9,234 nucleotides of DNA from Hyphomicrobiales bacterium (lineage in GTDB: Bacteria; Pseudomonadota; Alphaproteobacteria; Rhizobiales; Aestuariivirgaceae). The notes beneath the pieces were generated by a model. The model was not told the origin of the DNA, did no database searches, and saw only the letters and a program-made list of their open reading frames with translations. This document shows, one piece after another, positions 1-6,080 of the stretch; position 1 is the first letter of the stretch; every line of letters starts with the position of its first letter. The stretch is taken from assembly GCA_020029455.1 (NCBI GenBank), contig JAIBJH010000110.1:1-9234 (forward strand). The letters are read 5' to 3'. The position numbers and the translations under genes are program-made.

Positions 1-53
1 TCTTCTTTCAGAAATGAATCGAGTGTCGGGCCACGATGCTTCCTTGAACTCAT
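1..53 (-). CDS. HigA-like (XRE) antitoxin, N-terminal fragment cut by window edge
   Basis: Only the first 17 codons are visible. The reading frame starts at an ATG whose last bases overlap the stop of the toxin gene (ATGA, positions 50-53), an arrangement typical of translationally coupled toxin-antitoxin pairs. The visible peptide begins MSSRKHRGPTLDSFLKEE. The pattern of a basic tip followed by a TLDSFLKEE-type helix matches my recollection of the N-termini of small helix-turn-helix antitoxins that partner Gp49/HigB toxins. The helix-turn-helix itself lies outside the window. The expected role is to bind and neutralise the toxin and, with it, repress the shared promoter. The call rests mainly on position and overlap. 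Confidence 0.7.
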   Translation of the reverse strand, partial: MSSRKHRGPTLDSFLKE

Positions 54-382
54 TTCAAAACCTCCTTCATACGCTTGCGCGCCAGTTTCAATTCATGTTT
101 TGGCGTCTTCTGGGTGGTTTTCAAAAAGCCATGCAGAATGATGATGTCATCGCCGTCGAGGCAAAACAGAACGCGCGCGATACGACCGCCGCTCAAATTC
201 GACCGAACCTCCCAGATGCCGCTGCCAAGACTCTTGCAGACAGGCATTCCGATCGGCCAGTTTTCCTGAACGCGCAGAAGATCAAGTCCGATTTGCTTGC
301 GGTCCTCCTTGCCCATTCCGCGCAGCCACTCCAAAACAGGAACGCGCCGCGCTGACGTCTGATAGAAAATCGCCGCCAACAT
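50..382 (-). CDS. HigB/RelE-superfamily toxin (phage Gp49-like)
   Basis: A 110-residue basic protein, the usual size for the Gp49-like branch of the RelE/HigB toxins, which act as ribosome-dependent mRNA interferases. Recognisable family features are the GSGIWEVRSN strand (about 53-62), the IARVLFCLDGDDIIILHGF core strands (about 68-86), and the tail KTTQKTPKHELKLARKRM (about 88-105), which matches the conserved 'H-G-F-x-K-K-T-x-K-T-P' block. Gene order is toxin first, antitoxin second, as in higBA loci, and the two overlap by four bases. No Shine-Dalgarno sequence is seen before the ATG, and the best promoter would start transcription almost at the ATG, so translation may be leaderless. The toxin activity is inferred from family only; the catalytic residues of this branch are poorly conserved. 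Confidence 0.85.
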   Translation of the reverse strand: MLAAIFYQTSARRVPVLEWLRGMGKEDRKQIGLDLLRVQENWPIGMPVCKSLGSGIWEVRSNLSGGRIARVLFCLDGDDIIILHGFLKTTQKTPKHELKLARKRMKEVLK

Positions 383-420
383 TGGATCAGTGTGTACCTT
401 ATAATGTGCACACAGTCAAC
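383..420 (-). promoter_or_regulatory. Promoter and probable autoregulatory operator of the toxin-antitoxin pair
   Basis: Reading the minus strand, TTGACT (419-414) is followed after 17 bases by TACACA (396-391), a plausible sigma-70 promoter, though the -10 is weak. It would place the start of transcription one to three bases before the toxin ATG. An imperfect inverted repeat, TGTGT (391-395) against ACACA (410-414), covers the spacer and the -10, where a HigA-type antitoxin would repress. An alternative -10, TATAAG (403-398), has no good -35. Confidence 0.45.
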
Positions 421-448
421 CCCTACAGGATGCGGAGAAGGCGGTCTG

Positions 449-1240
449 TCAAATCCCCGCATACCATTCATAGCCGCGGTCTTCCCAGAAGCCGCCCTTG
501 CCGCCGCCCACTTGCGAGAACTCCGATATGAGTTCGATGCGGCGGATGTATTTCGCCATCTTGTAGCCGAGTTGGCGCTCGACGCGTACGCGCAAGGGCG
601 CGCCATTGGCGACGGGCAGGGGCGCATCGTTCATGGCATAGGCCAGAATGGTTTGCGGATGGCGGGCGTCGATCAGATCGATTGACTCATAGTAGAGTTC
701 GATGCCGCTCAGCGAGCGTGAGAGCGCGTCATAGCAGTGGAACATGACATAGCGCGCGGCCGGCTTCACGCCGACCTGATCCAGGATTTGCCTGAGCGGC
801 ACGCCCTGCCATTTGGCGATGGTGCTCCAACCTTCGACACAGTCGTGCCGCGTGATCTGGGTGCGCGATGGCATATTGCGCAGTTGATCGAGGGAGAAGC
901 GCGTGGGGTGCTCAACAAGACCATCCACTTCCAACCGATAGTCAGCGAAACTCTTCTCCTTGAGCGAGAGATAATCCGGCGTATCAGGATCGGTGGAGCC
1001 ATTGGGCTTCTGGCCCTGGCGGATATCAGCCTGGCTGAATTCCGGCGCCAGTTGATCAGCAGCCTGCAAGGCGCGCTGGGCGCGGTAGGTGAGGCCATTG
1101 ATGCTGATCATCCATTCGCGCACCGGGTTGGAACGGTCGGTCAGGAAATCGAAGGCATCGCAGCCGGCAAGGGGAAGTGTTGCGGCTGTTGCAAGTCCGG
1201 CGCGCAGCAATTTGCGGCGATTGAGGATCAGCTTAGACAT
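449..1240 (-). CDS. Tat-exported molybdopterin oxidoreductase (YedY/MsrP, sulfite oxidase superfamily)
   Basis: A 263-residue protein starting at MSKLILNRRK; an ATG 66 bases upstream is possible but would place the twin-arginine motif too deep. The signal sequence has NRRKLLRAG (7-15), a hydrophobic stretch and a lipobox LAGC (24-27), so it looks like a Tat substrate that may be lipidated on Cys27. The Mo-binding domain carries ITRHDCVEGWS (129-139), with Cys134 the expected molybdenum ligand, and conserved blocks near YESIDLIDA (184-192), LAYAMNDAPLP (199-209) and RQLGYKMAKYI (222-232). Relatives include MsrP, which reduces oxidised methionine in periplasmic proteins, and bacterial sulfite oxidases; the substrate here is not determined. 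The start overlaps the upstream cytochrome b gene by eight bases, so the two are almost certainly an enzyme and its membrane electron partner. It differs from MsrPQ in that the partner is a b561-type cytochrome, not MsrQ. Confidence 0.88.
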   Translation of the reverse strand: MSKLILNRRKLLRAGLATAATLPLAGCDAFDFLTDRSNPVREWMISINGLTYRAQRALQAADQLAPEFSQADIRQGQKPNGSTDPDTPDYLSLKEKSFADYRLEVDGLVEHPTRFSLDQLRNMPSRTQITRHDCVEGWSTIAKWQGVPLRQILDQVGVKPAARYVMFHCYDALSRSLSGIELYYESIDLIDARHPQTILAYAMNDAPLPVANGAPLRVRVERQLGYKMAKYIRRIELISEFSQVGGGKGGFWEDRGYEWYAGI

Positions 1241-1955
1241 GGGCCGCTTCCTTTTTTGTGCGTGGCGACAGGCGATAACGTCCGGTGACGATGGAGCGCA
1301 GTTCATTCAACGGCCCCGCCAGGATGATCATGGCGATGTGGACGATGAAGAAGAGAACGAAGAGCGCCATCACCAAGAAATGGATGGTACGGGCCGTCTG
1401 CCTGCCGCCGAAGAGTTCGGGAAGCCAGGGCAAAACGGCATTCATGCCGGGAGACATGCAAAGCCCGGTCAGGATGATCAGCGGGAAGAGCACGAAGAGC
1501 ACGCCGCCATAGGCGAGCTTCTGCAGCGGCGAATAGCGCACGGCATGGACGAGGTTGAGGCGCAGGTGGTCCTTCACATCCTGTCCGAAGTTCTGCACGT
1601 CCTTGCGGTTCGGCAGGAGATCCTTGCGGAGATGGCGATTGATCAGCGAGGCGATGAACCAGATGAAAAGATTGATTACGAATACCCAGGCGAAGAAGAG
1701 GTGAACAACACGGCCCGTGGCGAGATCGCGGGTCGATGGAATGGTGAGCCACCAGGGCATGGCATCGATGGAGAAAATCTCATTGTCATAGGCGAAGCCG
1801 GATTCTTTGCCCAGATAGAGCGCCGGGTGTGCATTGAAAATCTGCAGGCCGGAGGCGATGAGGAAGAACAGCGATATGGCCCAGATCCAATGGGTGATCC
1901 GCGTTGCACGTTTCTGCCGCAAGATAAGGCGGCCTTCGCTGGCTGTCGTCGTCAT
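1233..1955 (-). CDS. Membrane cytochrome b (prokaryotic cytochrome b561 / Ni-hydrogenase type)
   Basis: A 240-residue integral membrane protein with about four hydrophobic helices (roughly 22-42, 82-104, 148-168, 190-214). Histidines placed as heme b ligands are His22 (RITHW), His85 (RVVHLFF), His192 (RTIHFLV) and His206 (FIVHIAM), a layout that fits two b hemes bridging the four helices. Such proteins pass electrons between the quinone pool and a periplasmic enzyme. The eight-base overlap with the following molybdopterin enzyme gene indicates translational coupling and identifies that enzyme as the partner. The gene follows the fasciclin gene after an 85-base gap that contains a strong hairpin, so its expression probably depends on readthrough from the sigma-factor operon. 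Direction of electron flow, toward or from quinones, cannot be read from the sequence. Confidence 0.87.
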   Translation of the reverse strand: MTTTASEGRLILRQKRATRITHWIWAISLFFLIASGLQIFNAHPALYLGKESGFAYDNEIFSIDAMPWWLTIPSTRDLATGRVVHLFFAWVFVINLFIWFIASLINRHLRKDLLPNRKDVQNFGQDVKDHLRLNLVHAVRYSPLQKLAYGGVLFVLFPLIILTGLCMSPGMNAVLPWLPELFGGRQTARTIHFLVMALFVLFFIVHIAMIILAGPLNELRSIVTGRYRLSPRTKKEAAHV

Positions 1956-1975
1956 GGCTTCACTTTCGCTTGTCT

Positions 1976-2020
1976 ATCAAAAATATCTCCCCCGGTGGGG
2001 AGAATAAAGCACCGGGGGAG
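1976..2020 (-). terminator. Intrinsic-terminator-like hairpin after the fasciclin gene
   Basis: The arms CTCCCCCGGTG (1987-1997) and CACCGGGGGAG (2010-2020) form a perfect 11-base-pair stem with a 12-base loop. On the minus strand the stem is followed by ATATTTTTGATAG, a T tract suited to Rho-independent termination. It lies 21 bases after the fasciclin stop and about 20 bases before the cytochrome b start. That leaves no room for a separate promoter downstream, so it more likely attenuates the operon or protects the upstream mRNA than ends transcription fully. Confidence 0.75.
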
Positions 2021-2040
2021 ACACTTCCTGTCACCGTTGA

Positions 2041-2589
2041 TTACATTTTCGGGAGGAGAACTTTATCGATGACGTGAATGACGCCGTTGGACTGCTTGAC
2101 GTCAGCGATGGTCACCTTGGCCATGCCGCCGGCTTCGTCCTTGATCCACACGACATTGTCTTTGACCGAAAGCCACAGCTTGCAGCCGCCGACGGTCGTC
2201 ACCTCATGGGTGCCGCCATCATCCATGGCCATCTTGTTCACGTCCTTGGACATGGCATTGGCCGCGACGACATGGCAGGTCAGGATCTTGGTCAGCGTGT
2301 CCTTGTTTTCTGGCTTCAAGAGGTTGTCCACCGTGCCAGCCGGCAGCGCATCAAAGGCAGCGTTGACAGGTGCGAAAACGGTGAATGGGCCTTTGCTCAT
2401 CAGCGTGTCGACGAGGCCAGCAGCCTTTACGGCGGCGACCAGCGTGGTGTGATCCTTGGAGTTCACGGCGTTCTCGACAATGTTCTTGTCTTCGAACATG
2501 GGCGCGCCACCCACATCGGGGTTGACGGCGAAAGCAGATGTCGCCGAGGCGGCAAGAAGTCCTGCAAAAAGTGCGGTGCGAAGTTTCAT
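2041..2589 (-). CDS. Secreted fasciclin (FAS1) domain protein
   Basis: A 182-residue protein starting at MKLRTALFAG, chosen over an in-frame ATG 36 bases upstream because GGAGAG sits just before it and a clean signal peptide begins there (cleavage likely after SAFA, residue 21). A single FAS1 domain follows (about 35-181), with the two family hallmarks FTVFAPVNAAFDALP (69-83) and NGVIHVIDKVLLP (168-180). Two cysteines (105 and 136) could form a disulfide in the periplasm. FAS1 domains mediate adhesion or protein-protein contact; in bacteria their role is mostly unknown. The gene lies 121 bases after the anti-sigma factor gene, in the same direction, and is followed by a strong hairpin, which may make it the most abundantly expressed gene of the operon. 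It is probably a target of the sigma factor, but this is inferred from position. Confidence 0.9.
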   Translation of the reverse strand: MKLRTALFAGLLAASATSAFAVNPDVGGAPMFEDKNIVENAVNSKDHTTLVAAVKAAGLVDTLMSKGPFTVFAPVNAAFDALPAGTVDNLLKPENKDTLTKILTCHVVAANAMSKDVNKMAMDDGGTHEVTTVGGCKLWLSVKDNVVWIKDEAGGMAKVTIADVKQSNGVIHVIDKVLLPKM

Positions 2590-2710
2590 GGTGTCTCTCC
2601 GTTTGAGTTTTCTGAAATGCCCCACGGGTTGGCGGGGTCAGAGGCAGACACGGGAGAAGACGGAGGGAAGTTTCAGCGTGGTGAAGAATTCACTGATAAC
2701 AAATCTGTGA

Positions 2711-3427
2711 TCAGATTTCGGTCAGCTTGCCGGTGGCAAGGACAGCGCCCGTGGGCGCGCCCGTCGTCGATCCACCCTGCGGTTCATCGCTGATGGCGAG
2801 GACGCCATTGGGGAACTTACCGCGCAATGCGACTGGAACGGTGTGCCGCGATGTTGTCTCGGCGGGCAGCACGCCGAGTGATACGGGTGCATCCTGACCG
2901 GCAATCAGCCAAAGCTCAAAGCTGCGGCCGGCGGCGGCGGAGCCTTCGGTGCGGTTGATACGCAGTTCGCCGCTCTTTTCGTCATAAAAGGCTACGAGCT
3001 TGACGAGGCCCTGCTCACCCGCCACTTCGGCGACAAGGGCTTGTCCGGGCGCGCCCTGCTGAAGGCTGTAGTTCCATCCGCCGATGGCAACAACCGCAAC
3101 AAGCGAGGCAACCGCAAGCCCGCGCCAGAAGCCGAGGCTGTTCCATAAACTGGGTCTTGCTGACTGCTGGCGGGAGGTAAAGAGGCGGTTCTCGATCTTC
3201 GCCAGCACATGCGGCGGCGGCGTAACGGGAGCAATTTCCTCCGTGAGCTGCACAAAATGCTCTTCCCAGAAGCGCAGCTTGGCGGAAAGTCCCGGATCGT
3301 CTGCAATCCGTCGCGTCAGAGCTTCGCGCGCCTCGCCCTGCAAAACGCCCAGCGCATATTCTCCTGCCAGTATGTCGTCGTCATCGGGCGGCAGAGCATG
3401 AGGCGGTATGGTGGGGCGCTTCGTCAT
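2711..3427 (-). CDS. Membrane anti-sigma factor, RskA family
   Basis: A 238-residue protein starting at MTKRPTIPPH; the start overlaps the sigma factor stop as ATGA, so I prefer it to the ATG four codons upstream. The cytoplasmic N-terminus has the anti-sigma block DDILAGEYALGVLQGEAREAL (17-37). Its motif of two acidic residues, then ILAGEYALG, is typical of RskA-like factors. One transmembrane helix follows (about 102-118), then a periplasmic RskA domain with SFELWLIAG (169-177) and SDEPQGGSTTGAPTG (213-227). It should hold the ECF sigma factor inactive at the membrane until a periplasmic signal releases it. No zinc-binding HxxxCxxC motif is present, so it is not a ZAS/ChrR-type anti-sigma factor. 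The signal cannot be read from the sequence. Confidence 0.92.
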   Translation of the reverse strand: MTKRPTIPPHALPPDDDDILAGEYALGVLQGEAREALTRRIADDPGLSAKLRFWEEHFVQLTEEIAPVTPPPHVLAKIENRLFTSRQQSARPSLWNSLGFWRGLAVASLVAVVAIGGWNYSLQQGAPGQALVAEVAGEQGLVKLVAFYDEKSGELRINRTEGSAAAGRSFELWLIAGQDAPVSLGVLPAETTSRHTVPVALRGKFPNGVLAISDEPQGGSTTGAPTGAVLATGKLTEI

Positions 3428-3963
3428 GACGACAGGCACTCCCGAAGGCTGATTAGGCTGCGGCGCAGCCAGGTGCGCACCGTATTGATGGGCTGGCCCA
3501 GGCGCTCGGCCAGTTCCTGATAGCTGTAGCCTTCCATATAGGCGGCCTTTACGGCTTCAGCGCGGCCCGCTGAGAGCTTTTCAAGGCAGTGACGCAGGCG
3601 TTCGCTCTCGCCGCCCTGCAGGGCGAATTGTTCCGGCGTGGGGCCGGTATCGGCGATTTCCTCGGCGGCGGAAAGGTCAGCAGATTCCGGCTTCCGGCTA
3701 CGAATGCGGTCGATGGCCCCATTACGCGCTATGGCTACAAGCCAGGTGATCGGACTGTAGCCCGAGACCTGGTACTTGCCGGCATTGTGCCAAATCTTGA
3801 CATAGATTTCTTGCAACACGTCTTCTGCATCCGTTCTGTTCTTCAAGACACGGAGGCAAACGCCGAAAAGTTTCGCGGAAGTGGCCGTATAGAGTTGCCG
3901 GAAGGCCTGCTGGTCGCGCAGCGCGACCCGGCTCAACAGATGCGAAATCTCATCAGGCGACAT
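3424..3963 (-). CDS. ECF RNA polymerase sigma factor
   Basis: A 179-residue group 4 sigma factor. Region 2 spans about 19-90, with TDAEDVLQEIYVKIW (44-58) for core binding and PITWLVAIARNGAIDRIRSR (71-90) for -10 recognition. Region 4 spans about 126-175, with the helix-turn-helix YSYQELAERLGQPINTVRTW (146-165) for -35 recognition. The pair with an RskA-type anti-sigma factor places it among SigK-like/RpoE-like ECFs. Rhizobial ECF factors near molybdenum oxidoreductase genes have been linked to sulfite or oxidative stress, which fits the genes downstream. It is the first gene of the apparent five-gene minus-strand operon. No clear Shine-Dalgarno sequence precedes the ATG, yet an internal start would cut into region 2, so this start stands. 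Autoregulation is likely but I could not identify an ECF promoter with confidence. Confidence 0.95.
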   Translation of the reverse strand: MSPDEISHLLSRVALRDQQAFRQLYTATSAKLFGVCLRVLKNRTDAEDVLQEIYVKIWHNAGKYQVSGYSPITWLVAIARNGAIDRIRSRKPESADLSAAEEIADTGPTPEQFALQGGESERLRHCLEKLSAGRAEAVKAAYMEGYSYQELAERLGQPINTVRTWLRRSLISLRECLSS

Positions 3964-4133
3964 GGGGCAGGAATAGCGTGAACAATGGCCTTTTGCCAGA
4001 GACTACGGCACAGCGCGCAGGACGGATGCCAAAGGCCCGCTGGAGCGTCATGAGGAGGAAGGAATCTCTTCACTTTTCCCTCCCCCCTTGTGGGGAGGGA
4101 GTGAGGACTGGATAGGTGTGAAATCAGACTGCG
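3964..4133. other. Intergenic gap between nirV and the sigma factor gene, with two inverted repeats
   Basis: This 170-base gap must hold the promoter of the sigma-factor operon and the end of the nirKV transcript. A perfect 8-base stem, CCCTCCCC (4078-4085) with GGGGAGGG (4092-4099), lies just after nirV but has no T tract on the minus strand. A longer-range pair, GGCCTTT (3987-3993) with AAAGGCC (4031-4037), would fold the sigma factor leader about 24 bases before its ATG. I see no convincing -35/-10 pair of either housekeeping or ECF type. Confidence 0.5.
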
Positions 4134-4814
4134 TTAGCTTGGTGAATCGAGCACCAGCCGGAAGCCCAAGTGGGCAGGCGGTGTTCCCGTGGCGCAGCCC
4201 CCAGCCGATGGATCGCGCACAAAGACCGGAACCTTTGCCTCATGTTCGCCTGCGGCAAAATAGGCGGGGCAATGATGCGTTGCGCCAGTCACCGTGACAA
4301 CGCAGCTCGAGGTCCATTCCCAGACATTGCCCTTCACATCGGCAATGCCCGTGCTGCTTGCACCGTATGTGCTCGGCTTGCGCAGTGTCGGGTCGATCCT
4401 ACCTTCGCTGCCATAGGTGGCGGCCCAGGCGAGGCGCGGGTCGGTAAAAATCTTCTTGGGCCGGAATGGCGGCACTTCGGAGAAGGCGTACCACTCCTCA
4501 AGCGTGGGCAAACGAAGCTCTTGTCCAGACGCCTTGCTGGCCCAGGCAACAAACTCTTCCACGTCGAGCGCGCCGACACCCGTTACTGGATAGCTGTCGT
4601 CTGTCGCGCCAAGCCCGGGTTTAGGCATGAAGGAGCAACCGCCTTCGGAGACGCATTGACGCCATTCTCCGATGGTCACTTCATGGCGCATCACCTGAAG
4701 GCCGCTGCCCACATCAACCATATTAAAGAAAATTGGCTGCCGCTCACCTGTTTGCAAGAGAGCGACAGCCAGAGCAGCAGTCATGGCCAGAAAGAGGGAA
4801 CGGATTCCGGCCAT
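4134..4814 (-). CDS. nirV: NirV, SUMF1/formylglycine-generating-enzyme-fold protein linked to NirK
   Basis: A 226-residue protein with an N-terminal hydrophobic signal (about 5-21) and a SUMF1-type domain. Recognisable blocks are MRHEVTIGEWRQCV (42-55), RLPTLEEWYAFSE (101-113), IADVKGNVWEWTSS (157-170) and the terminal HLGFRLV (215-221). It starts seven bases after the nirK stop on the same strand, the conserved nirK-nirV arrangement, and this context gives the name. NirV accompanies NirK in many denitrifiers, and its role in NirK maturation or function is unsettled. Where formylglycine-generating enzymes carry a catalytic cysteine pair near the C-terminus, only Cys207 (in AGGCATG) is visible here, so classical cysteine-to-formylglycine activity is unlikely. 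The predicted location is the periplasm. Confidence 0.88.
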   Translation of the reverse strand: MAGIRSLFLAMTAALAVALLQTGERQPIFFNMVDVGSGLQVMRHEVTIGEWRQCVSEGGCSFMPKPGLGATDDSYPVTGVGALDVEEFVAWASKASGQELRLPTLEEWYAFSEVPPFRPKKIFTDPRLAWAATYGSEGRIDPTLRKPSTYGASSTGIADVKGNVWEWTSSCVVTVTGATHHCPAYFAAGEHEAKVPVFVRDPSAGGCATGTPPAHLGFRLVLDSPS

Positions 4815-4821
4815 GGTCTAC

Positions 4822-5967
4822 TCACATCGTGAAGGCTTCAGGCTTTGCAACCTGCATCATCAGGTCGTCGTTCCATTCGCCTTCCACCACCACATGGGCT
4901 GTGGCACCCAGCATCACCGCTTCGATGAGATTGTGGTTCACATAGGCATAGACGCCAGGCTGTTGGAATTCATAGGCCATGGCGCCCGCCGAACCGCCGC
5001 GGATGAACCAGGTTTCGAGATTGGTATCCGGCTTGTCGTTGAAGGAGCCCGCTTCCCACACCAAGTCGCCGTGGCCGCCGATCAAGTGCGGGCGAGAGTC
5101 GCGGTTGGCCTGGGCGTGAATGAAGAGAACCTTCTCGCCGGTTTTCGCCTTCAAGGCATTGTCGCCGGTCATTGAGCCCTTTGCGCCATTAAACACCACA
5201 TGGCTCGGAATGAGCTTGCGCATGACCTCAAGGGCTTCTGCCATGTTCTCTCCGGCCATTTCATACTTCTTGAAATTGCCCTGTTCGTCGCGGGGGATGT
5301 AGAAGTCCTGTTCGCCGATGTAGAAGACCTTGTCGTAGCGATAGGGCTGTCCAGCCGCATCTTTCAGGCCATCACGCGGCAGCACCATCACGGCGCCGTT
5401 CATGCCATGGACGACGTGATAGGGAATCATCACATCGCCGGGCGCGCAGTGATAGACGAAGACGCCGGGCTTGGTGGCCTTCCAGCGGAGCACTGCCTGC
5501 TCGCCAGGCAATACATGGGTCAGCGCACCTCCACCCAGGGCACCCGTGGAGGAATGGAAATCGATGTTGTGTTCCATTGTGTTGGTGGGCAAGTTGCGCA
5601 GCGTCACTTCGATGTAGTCACCTTCATGGGCGACAATGAGTGGACCCGGCACACTGCCGCCAAAAGTCAGCGCCCAGACTTCGGTTCCTTCATCATCGAG
5701 CACCATTTTCTTCTCGACGATGTCGAGCGTCACTTCGATGATCTTGGGTTCTGCGCCTGCAGTCTGCTCGTGCTCGGGCGCGAAGGGCGGGGCCACCAGG
5801 GTCTGCTTGACGCGCTGCAGTTTTGAAAGATCGGGTGCAGCTGCTGCGGCGGCTGGAATGGCCACAGGGGGAAGCGTTCCCAAGCCGATGCTGCCGAGAC
5901 CGGCGAGCGAAGCCCTTAGCAGGTTGCGGCGGCTGGCGTTGAGGGCGGGAAGTGCAGGACGATGCAT
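4822..5967 (-). CDS. nirK: Copper-containing nitrite reductase NirK
   Basis: A 381-residue periplasmic enzyme that reduces nitrite to nitric oxide. The N-terminus has a Tat motif, SRRNLLRAS (12-20), with a hydrophobic stretch to about residue 45. Two cupredoxin domains follow. By alignment to known NirK, the type 1 copper ligands are His133 (MEHNIDF), Cys174 and His184 (HCAPGDVMIPYH) and Met189 (HGMNG). The type 2 copper ligands are His138 (DFHSS), His173 (YHC) and His345 (YVNHN). The catalytic Asp136 and His294 (RPHLIGG) are also present, so the enzyme looks intact. GGAGGA precedes the ATG by four bases. The gene leads a nirK-nirV operon and diverges from a cytochrome c gene, with one FNR/FixK-type box between them. 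There is no C-terminal cytochrome c domain, so a separate donor is needed. Confidence 0.97.
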   Translation of the reverse strand: MHRPALPALNASRRNLLRASLAGLGSIGLGTLPPVAIPAAAAAAPDLSKLQRVKQTLVAPPFAPEHEQTAGAEPKIIEVTLDIVEKKMVLDDEGTEVWALTFGGSVPGPLIVAHEGDYIEVTLRNLPTNTMEHNIDFHSSTGALGGGALTHVLPGEQAVLRWKATKPGVFVYHCAPGDVMIPYHVVHGMNGAVMVLPRDGLKDAAGQPYRYDKVFYIGEQDFYIPRDEQGNFKKYEMAGENMAEALEVMRKLIPSHVVFNGAKGSMTGDNALKAKTGEKVLFIHAQANRDSRPHLIGGHGDLVWEAGSFNDKPDTNLETWFIRGGSAGAMAYEFQQPGVYAYVNHNLIEAVMLGATAHVVVEGEWNDDLMMQVAKPEAFTM

Positions 5968-6020
5968 GATGTCCTCCTTTCAGGATCGCCACCAATTTGC
6001 CACGCGCCTGCCGCCTTTCC

Positions 6021-6034
6021 TTGACGCAGATCAA
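6021..6034. promoter_or_regulatory. FNR/FixK/DNR-type box shared by nirK and the cytochrome c gene
   Basis: TTGACGCAGATCAA is a near-perfect match to the FNR/CRP-family palindrome TTGAT-N4-ATCAA. Its centre (6027.5) gives a class II (-41.5) position for starts near 5986 (minus, 19 bases before nirK) and near 6069 (plus, 12 bases before the cytochrome gene). TTATTT (6056-6061) fits the plus-strand -10; AAATTG (5998-5993) is a weaker minus-strand -10. Its half-sites do not fit the TTGCG-type sequence of many NnrR sites. Confidence 0.8.
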
Positions 6035-6080
6035 TGGCCGAGCAAAATTCTCAGCTTATTTGAGCCTACAGGAGGACGAC

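Noticed and set aside
1089..2072. Long plus-strand open frame (327 codons) opposite the cytochrome b and molybdoenzyme genes
   Set aside because: It is antisense to two genes with clear family motifs. Its translation is highly charged and repetitive with no recognisable domain, as expected from the mirror of GC-rich codons.
2590..2710. Possible ECF promoter before the fasciclin gene (TGAAAC about 2673, CGTGTC downstream)
   Set aside because: Comparison with the region before the sigma gene gave only loose similarity (TGAA followed by TTCC/CCTCC), too weak to call a motif from two sequences.
2074..2793. Plus-strand open frame opposite the fasciclin gene
   Set aside because: It covers the whole fasciclin gene in antisense. 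Its translation has no signal or domain and no ribosome-binding site is convincing.
3589..3981. Plus-strand open frame opposite the ECF sigma gene
   Set aside because: The sigma factor motifs on the minus strand are unambiguous; the antisense translation has no recognisable features.
4078..4099. CCCTCCCC/GGGGAGGG hairpin as a classical terminator of nirKV
   Set aside because: No T tract follows the stem on the minus strand, so it is recorded only within the intergenic entry.
5200..5826. Plus-strand open frame opposite nirK
   Set aside because: nirK is intact with all copper ligands. The antisense frame is a codon-bias shadow.
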